From Deltaproteobacteria bacterium (GTDB lineage Bacteria > Myxococcota_A > Polyangia > Polyangiales > Sandaracinaceae): 39,398 bases of DNA. This document shows, in pieces, positions 34,646 through 39,398 of this stretch (position 1 is its first letter; every line of letters begins with the position of its first letter). The notes beneath the pieces were generated by a model. It did not search any database. It was not told the origin of the DNA and was given only the letters and a program-made list of their open reading frames with translations. The DNA lies in NCBI GenBank assembly GCA_017303575.1, contig JAFLCL010000051.1, forward strand, positions 1 to 39,398, read 5' to 3'. Both the position numbers and the translations under genes were made by a program.

Positions 34646-36063
34646 CGCTCGAACGCGCCGAGATCGGGGGCAGAACCTCGGAACGGTTCGCCCACGTCCA
34701 GCCCCGTGTCGACGAGATCCGAGCCCGCAACCAGGTGCGCGAAGCGCAGGTCGGGCAGCTCGCCCGAGGGACCTCGAGGTCCGGCGAGCTCCATGCCGTC
34801 GAGGCTCTCGAAATCCGCCTCGTCCACCACGAAGCCCACGTTCCACGTGTTGTGGTCGACGAGGGCGAAGGGCGCGAAGGTCACGGCCATGCCGTCGAGG
34901 TCGGGGGCGGCACCAGCCGGCCCGAGCGCGACGTTGTTCCGCGCGATCATCACGAAGTCGTCCTCGGTGCCGGGCTGGTCCCACGAGCCGAACCAGTAGT
35001 TGCGGCCCCCGTTGAGGATCGACGTGTTGTGGAAGACGTGCATCACGGCGCGTGCGTCGTTCTCCACGAAGCCCCAGAGGCGATTCCGGTACGAGACGTT
35101 GCCCACGACGATGCGAAGGAGCTCCCCGCTCGGAGCCGCGAGACCGAGCTTGAAGCCCGCGCCGTTGCCTGCGGTGTCGAACGTGTCGGGGATGTAGCCG
35201 TTGTAGAAGGCCCACGAGCGCTCGAAGACGACGAGGCCGTTGCTCGCGAAGGCGTCGAAGCCGTCGTCGCCGTTCCACCACGCGCGGCACTCGCGCACCG
35301 TGTTCGTCGTGCCGGCGGCGAGCTCCGCCACGTCCAGCCCATCGGTGCCGTCGTAGTCGTCGCGTGGATCGGCGTTGTGGTGGAAGTCCGAGCGCAGGAT
35401 CAGGTTGTCGTCCGAGCCGCGACGGATCGCCATGCCGGCGCCGTTGTGGTGGTAGTCGAAGCGCTCGTAGATGCAGTGACGGGAGGCATCGGAGCGGAAC
35501 GCGGGCCAGCCGAAGTCCACGGGGCGGAACTCGCGGATCTCGAGCCCGCGGAAGTGCACGTGCTCGCCCTCGAAGTAGAAGAGGTCTTGTCCGACGTAGC
35601 CGGGCGCGTCGGTGAACACAGGCTGCTCTCCGGGATACGCCCACACGCGGATCGGGGACTCGACGGTGCCGCTGCGGCCGAAGAGCAGCTGATCGTCCGG
35701 GTACTCGTAGAGCCCGCCTCGGAGGTAGATCGTCTGCCCCGCCGACACGTCCTGCCACGCACGCTCGACCGTGAAGAAGGGGGCCTCGCGCGAGCCGTCG
35801 TTGGCGTCGTCGCCGTCGGGCGACACGTAGATCGCGTCGGGATCGATGGGCTCGGACGCATCGGGGGCCACATGCGCGTCCAGAACGCGCTCGTCGGACG
35901 CGTCGGGGCCAGCCGCGTCGGGGCCAGCCGCATCGGGGCCAGCCGCATCGGGGCCAGCCGCATCGAGGCCAGACGCATCGAGGCCGGCCGCGTCGAGGCC
36001 GACCTCGGCATCACCACAACCAGCCGCGAGCATGAGCGCCAACAAGCAGACTCGCCTTTCCAT
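34642..36063 (-). CDS. Right-handed beta-helix (pectate-lyase-like) lipoprotein, copy 2
   Basis: The protein is 473 aa with lipobox LLALMLAAGCGD. A linker of repeated GLDAAG/GPDAAG units follows, encoded by a 15-bp repeat at about 35901-36000. PDAIYVSPDGDDANDGSREA then opens the beta-helix domain. The phrasing matches the protein at 31501-32949 throughout: IYLRGGLYE, LLFGRSGTVESPIRVWAYPG, HVHFRGLEIREF, HNTSILNGGRN and the APDLGAFER end. It is divergent from the deacetylase-glycosyltransferase gene across 78 bp and coupled to the FG-GAP gene. It probably acts on, or adheres to, a surface polysaccharide; that is inference. Confidence 0.9.
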   Translation of the reverse strand: MERRVCLLALMLAAGCGDAEVGLDAAGLDASGLDAAGPDAAGPDAAGPDAAGPDASDERVLDAHVAPDASEPIDPDAIYVSPDGDDANDGSREAPFFTVERAWQDVSAGQTIYLRGGLYEYPDDQLLFGRSGTVESPIRVWAYPGEQPVFTDAPGYVGQDLFYFEGEHVHFRGLEIREFRPVDFGWPAFRSDASRHCIYERFDYHHNGAGMAIRRGSDDNLILRSDFHHNADPRDDYDGTDGLDVAELAAGTTNTVRECRAWWNGDDGFDAFASNGLVVFERSWAFYNGYIPDTFDTAGNGAGFKLGLAAPSGELLRIVVGNVSYRNRLWGFVENDARAVMHVFHNTSILNGGRNYWFGSWDQPGTEDDFVMIARNNVALGPAGAAPDLDGMAVTFAPFALVDHNTWNVGFVVDEADFESLDGMELAGPRGPSGELPDLRFAHLVAGSDLVDTGLDVGEPFRGSAPDLGAFER

Positions 36064-36141
36064 CGGCCGACGGTAACTGGTCGGGCGCGGATCGTCCGAT
36101 CCTTTCCTCCGAGTGGAGAGACGCCCGCGTATCCTGCCGCT

Positions 36142-38286
36142 GTGGCCGCGACCGCTCGCAACCTCTGCTTCCACTACGTGACCGAGCGACCGGGGCAGAT
36201 GCGCCTGGGGATCGATGCCGCGACGTTCCGGTCCGTCATCGAGCGCGAGCTGTCGCGTCGCAAGCCCGCACGCCTGCGCGACTACCTCGACGAGCCACCC
36301 GGGCCCGACCGCTTCACCGTCTCGTTCGACGACGCGCACGTGTCGGTCGTCGCGATCGCCGCGCCGATCCTCGCGTCGCTCGGCGTGCCCGCGACGCTCT
36401 TCGTGCCGAGCGCGTGGGTCGGCACCGGCCGGGACTGGGTCGGCGACGCCGGCCTCGCAGCCCTGCGCGCGCTCGGATGGGATCTCGGCGCGCACACCAT
36501 CCATCACCCGCGCATGCGCGTGCGCCTCTTCGGCGAGGACGAGGCGGCGCATGCAGCGCGCCTCGAGGACGAGTGCACCACCTCGCGCGACCGCCTCACG
36601 CGTGTCCTAGGCCACGACCCGCCGCTCTTCGCGTACCCGTACGGCGAGGACCCGCCGATCGCGCACCGCGCGGTCGAGGCCGCAGGCTTTCGTGCGTGCT
36701 TCACCGTGCGGGACGCGGTCTCGATCGACGACGACCTCGACTGGAAGGGTGACCGCCGCTCGATCCCGCGCATGGACGCGCTCGAGGCCTGTGGGCTCGT
36801 GCGCGCGCGGCAGGCCGAGCCGCTCGGCATCTCCGTGATCGTCCCGGTGCGCGATCGCCCGCGCATGATCGGCGAGGTCGTCCGTCGATGGACGGAGCAG
36901 AGCTACCCCGAGGATCGTTTCGAGGTGATCGTCGTCGACGACGGCTCGACAGCGCCGCTGAAGAAGGCGCTCGATCCCGCGCTCCTCCAGGCGGGGCGCG
37001 TGCGTGTGCTCCGCGTGTCCGAGCCCGACCGACCGTTCCGCGCGGGTCAGGCGCGCAACGCAGGCGTGGAGGCCGCACGCTTCGAGGTGATCCAGCTCGC
37101 GGACTCCGACGTCGCCGTCGATCGCGACTTCCTCTGGGCCGTCGACTGGGCACACCAGCGCAGCGGCGGCGCGGGCGCGGGCCGCGCGGTGCTGCTCGGC
37201 GCGCTCAGCGGCTACAACCTGCACGACCTCGGGCAGCGTCATCGCCTCGTGGACGTCGCGTCGACCGAGGACCTGACGACGATCCCGATCATCCCCGATC
37301 GACAGCGCGAGCCGGCGGTGCGCGCCGTCATCGACAACGTCGACTGGCTCGAGGAGCCGTGGCGCCTCTTCTACACGGGCAACGTGTCGTTCCCGCGTGC
37401 GCTCTTCGACGAGGTGTCCGGCTTCTCCGACGAGTTCTCGGGCTGGGGCCTCGAGGATCTCGACCTGGGTCTGCGCATGCACCGCGCAGGCGCGACGTTC
37501 CTCTACTCGCGCTTCGCGATGGGCCTGCACCTCGAGGACGAGGACGAGCCCGCGCCGCGCAACCCGTTCCGTCGGAAGGAGGCCACGCGCGCGCACTTCG
37601 CGGGCTACCTCACGAACCTCGCGACGTGGCGCGCGCTCCATCCCGACGAGCCGGCGCTCGCGCGCTTCGCGGAGCGCACGGCGGCAGACATCGAGGAGAT
37701 CACCAGCCGACCGAGCTCGGTCGGGATCGAGATGGGCGGCGCGCTCCCGCGCGATGGGATCGTCTCGCCGCTCCATCACGACATCCACCGCGTGGCGCCC
37801 GGCGGCGTGACGAAGGACGAGCTGCTCGAGCGCGTCGCCTACGCGGTGAACGTCGGCGCCAGGCGCCTCTGGCTGCAAGGCGGCGACGTCGCGGCGCACC
37901 CCGACCTGCTCTCCGTGCTCGAGGCGGCGAAGAAGGCGAAGCTCGGCGTCGGCATGCAGGCACGGCCGTTCGCGCTCTCGTTCCCGGGCTGGGTCGCGCG
38001 CCTGCGCGAGCGCGGCCTCGATCACGTCACGCTGCTCGTCGATCCCGCGCACGACGCGCTCGATCCACGCTCACCGGTCGCCTACGCGCCCGCCGTCGGC
38101 CACCTCCGATCGCACGACGTCGACGTGGGCGCGCGCATCGTGGCACGCACGATCGAGGACGCGCGCGAGGGCTACGCGCGCGTGCGTCCGCTCGGCATCG
38201 CGAAGATCCGCGTGGCCCTGCCACACTCGCTCCACGAGGCGTGGGCGCCCGAGAACGACGCGACGCTCGAGGACCTCGCGCCGTAG
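36142..38286 (+). CDS. Polysaccharide deacetylase / GT2 glycosyltransferase fusion with a Cys-less radical-SAM-like C-terminal domain
   Basis: The protein is 714 aa from GTG 36142. Domain 1 (about 1-220) is a NodB-type deacetylase: SFDD (61-64) with the Asp pair, HTIHH (118-122) for metal, and FAYPYG (163-168). Domain 2 (about 229-510) is a GT2 transferase: ISVIVPVRDRP, IVVDDGST, QLADSDVAVDRDF (DxD), and GWGLEDLDLGLRM (ED acid motif). Domain 3 (515-714) reads like a radical-SAM barrel: RLWLQGGDVAAHPDLLSVLE, then GLDHVTLLVDPAHDALD. It contains no Cys at all, so it cannot bind the 4Fe-4S cluster. Deacetylation and glycosyl transfer on a surface glycan are inferred. A decayed copy lies at 30955. 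Confidence 0.92.
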   Translation: MAATARNLCFHYVTERPGQMRLGIDAATFRSVIERELSRRKPARLRDYLDEPPGPDRFTVSFDDAHVSVVAIAAPILASLGVPATLFVPSAWVGTGRDWVGDAGLAALRALGWDLGAHTIHHPRMRVRLFGEDEAAHAARLEDECTTSRDRLTRVLGHDPPLFAYPYGEDPPIAHRAVEAAGFRACFTVRDAVSIDDDLDWKGDRRSIPRMDALEACGLVRARQAEPLGISVIVPVRDRPRMIGEVVRRWTEQSYPEDRFEVIVVDDGSTAPLKKALDPALLQAGRVRVLRVSEPDRPFRAGQARNAGVEAARFEVIQLADSDVAVDRDFLWAVDWAHQRSGGAGAGRAVLLGALSGYNLHDLGQRHRLVDVASTEDLTTIPIIPDRQREPAVRAVIDNVDWLEEPWRLFYTGNVSFPRALFDEVSGFSDEFSGWGLEDLDLGLRMHRAGATFLYSRFAMGLHLEDEDEPAPRNPFRRKEATRAHFAGYLTNLATWRALHPDEPALARFAERTAADIEEITSRPSSVGIEMGGALPRDGIVSPLHHDIHRVAPGGVTKDELLERVAYAVNVGARRLWLQGGDVAAHPDLLSVLEAAKKAKLGVGMQARPFALSFPGWVARLRERGLDHVTLLVDPAHDALDPRSPVAYAPAVGHLRSHDVDVGARIVARTIEDAREGYARVRPLGIAKIRVALPHSLHEAWAPENDATLEDLAP

Positions 38287-38289
38287 CGA

Positions 38290-38306
38290 CCTGACGCGCG
38301 CTCAGG
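38290..38306. terminator. Short inverted repeat between convergent genes
   Basis: CCTGA-cgcgcgc-TCAGG (17 bp) lies 4 bp after the deacetylase-glycosyltransferase stop and runs into the gluQ stop codon. It could be a weak bidirectional terminator; the stem is only 5 bp. Confidence 0.25.
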
Positions 38307-39216
38307 CGCTCATCGTCACGGGCGAGCTGGCGATCCGGTCGAGCGCGAAGGCGCGGACGAGCTCGCGCGCCGCGATCGGATCGTCGCGATCGACCAGGCC
38401 GAGTGAGCGGGCGAGGCGAGCGATCAAGAGCTCGGGCGTCACGCCGCGATCGCGCTGCTCGCGCACCGTCACCGCGCCGTGTCGCTTTGCGAGCCGCTGA
38501 CCATCGGGACCGAGCACGAGCGGCACGTGTGCATGGCGCGGCGCGCGACCTCCGAGCGCCTCGATCAGCACGATCTGTCGCGGCGTCGAAGAGAGGAGGT
38601 CGTCGCCGCGCACGACGTCGGTGATCTCCATCGCGAGATCGTCGACGACGACCGCGAGCTGGTAGCTGTGCACGCCGTCCGCGCGCCGCACCACGAAGTC
38701 ACCCGCGCCGAGGCCGGCCCCGATCGGCCCGTGGACACCGTCGACGAAGGCCCTCGCGTCCTCGCGATCGAAGCGGAAGCGCAGCGATGCCGCGCGCTCG
38801 GGGTGCGTGGGCCCCTCGCGGCACGTGCCTGGGTACATCGCCTCTTCGGTCGCGTGTGGCGCGCTCGCGATGCTCTCGATCTCCTTGCGCGAGCAGGTGC
38901 ACGGAAAGACGCGACCACGCCGATGCAGCGTCTCGATCGCGGCGTCGTAGCGATCACGACGCAGAGACTGCGTGTAGGGCGCGAACGCGCCACCCACGTC
39001 GGGGCCTTCGTCCCAGTCCAGGCCGAGCCAGCGTAGATCGGCGAGCATCGCCTCGAGCGCACCTGGCTTCACGCGCGGGGCATCGAGGTCCTCCACGCGC
39101 AGCACGAACGCGCCGCCCGCAGCGCGCGACGCGAGCCATGCGACGAGCGCTGTGCGCGCGGTGCCGAGGTGGATCGGGCCCGTCGGTGAAGGCGCGAAGC
39201 GACCGCGGTACGGCAT
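38302..39216 (-). CDS. gluQ: Glutamyl-Q tRNA(Asp) synthetase
   Basis: The protein is 304 aa. It is a shortened class I glutamyl-tRNA synthetase lacking the anticodon-binding part. It has RFAPSPTGPIHLGTARTAL with the HIGH-type motif, the zinc-binding set CTC...Y...C (FPCTCSRKE and MYPGTCREG), SYQLAVVVDDLAMEITDVVRG, and LAKRHGA in place of KMSKS. It transfers glutamate to queuosine at position 34 of tRNA-Asp, not to a tRNA end. Start ATG at 39216 matches the usual N-terminus. It is convergent with the deacetylase-glycosyltransferase gene. Confidence 0.96.
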   Translation of the reverse strand: MPYRGRFAPSPTGPIHLGTARTALVAWLASRAAGGAFVLRVEDLDAPRVKPGALEAMLADLRWLGLDWDEGPDVGGAFAPYTQSLRRDRYDAAIETLHRRGRVFPCTCSRKEIESIASAPHATEEAMYPGTCREGPTHPERAASLRFRFDREDARAFVDGVHGPIGAGLGAGDFVVRRADGVHSYQLAVVVDDLAMEITDVVRGDDLLSSTPRQIVLIEALGGRAPRHAHVPLVLGPDGQRLAKRHGAVTVREQRDRGVTPELLIARLARSLGLVDRDDPIAARELVRAFALDRIASSPVTMSA

Positions 39217-39261
39217 GGACGAGAACGTACGCGACGCCGCTCGGCGGAGAAACGAGACGGA

Positions 39262-39300
39262 AAGAAGAAAGGCCCGTCGCGCGAGCGACGAGCCCTTCGT
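39262..39300 (-). terminator. Candidate terminator for a gene to the right of the window
   Basis: Read on minus, the region is an imperfect inverted repeat around GTCGC/GCGAC with AAGG/CCTT ends, followed by TTTCTTCTTT. This fits a minus-strand intrinsic terminator. A short minus-strand frame open from the window edge to a TGA at 39345-39347 (17 codons) could be the end of that gene, but it is too short to call. Confidence 0.35.
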
Positions 39301-39348
39301 TCACGCGACGAGCGAGGGCCTCGTCACGTCGCGATCACCAGCGGTCAC

Positions 39349-39398
39349 CCTGATATACAAAAATTCCTTTCTATATTACCGTGAAGCTCTGTTACCTT
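39349..39398. other. AT-rich segment at the window end
   Basis: The last 50 bases are about one third G+C, in contrast to the rest of the window, and include runs such as ATATACAAAAATTCCTTTCT. No gene can be assigned. It could be a promoter, foreign DNA, a different gene's end or an assembly edge. Confidence 0.5.

Noticed and set aside
35901..36000. Possible CRISPR-like array
   Set aside because: Units are 15 bp, contiguous without spacers, in frame and coding for a linker.

Overview
The window is about 39 kb of very GC-rich DNA in the strong GC3 style of a myxobacterium. The content points to Myxococcota, probably a Polyangiales/Sandaracinaceae-like organism. Evidence includes a protein with the AgmX/PglI C-terminal tail domain and its usual small exported partner, a eukaryote-like Ser/Thr kinase, an FHA-sigma54 activator, and many lipoproteins with Asp/Ala- or Ser-rich linkers after the lipobox. 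A lipoprotein with about 100 cysteines also fits. The genus is an inference; no rRNA or other marker gene is present.

Layout, left to right. 1-644: 5' part of a lipoprotein gene. 777-3163 (minus): an ALDH7-type aldehyde dehydrogenase overlapping a hypothetical gene. 3373-5814 (plus): an Old Yellow Enzyme homologue and a TPR protein. 5815-8978: a lower-GC segment with a SRPBCC gene, an 88-aa ORF, an NmrA-like gene and an AraC regulator, bracketed by a 51-bp direct repeat that duplicates the 3' end of the next gene. 8931-11377 (minus): a membrane-anchored protein and a plant-type cystathionine gamma-synthase. 11456-13381: the Cys-rich lipoprotein. 13561-14469 (minus): cysteine synthase, bracketed by inverted copies of a roughly 130-bp intergenic repeat. 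14712-16484: the AgmX/PglI-tail pair. 16509-19218: a divergent esterase/GMC oxidoreductase pair bracketed by inverted copies of a second repeat of about 156 bp. 19224-22857: Ser/Thr kinase, lipoprotein, zinc-ribbon/TM protein and FHA-sigma54 activator. 22905-30884 (minus): an ATPase-nuclease fusion with tandem 16-bp palindromes on both sides, an outer-membrane protein, an ADP-ribosylglycohydrolase-like enzyme, an M1 aminopeptidase lipoprotein and a ClC channel. 30955-38286: a duplicated and rearranged surface module containing a decayed and an intact deacetylase-glycosyltransferase, two beta-helix lipoproteins and a seven-repeat FG-GAP lipoprotein. 38302-39216 (minus): GluQ. The last 50 bases are abruptly AT-rich.

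Three themes recur. The first is sulfur amino-acid metabolism (cystathionine gamma-synthase, cysteine synthase) placed around an extreme Cys-rich exported protein. The second is surface or envelope decoration by lipoproteins and the deacetylase-glycosyltransferase fusion. The third is a set of structured intergenic repeats that sit at gene ends and may act as terminators or as non-autonomous mobile elements. The strongest candidates for something undescribed are the ATPase-nuclease gene with its palindrome arrays, the direct-repeat-bounded island at 5.8-9.0 kb, and the two repeat families with hairpins. No rRNA, tRNA, CRISPR array, transposase or integrase was recognised.
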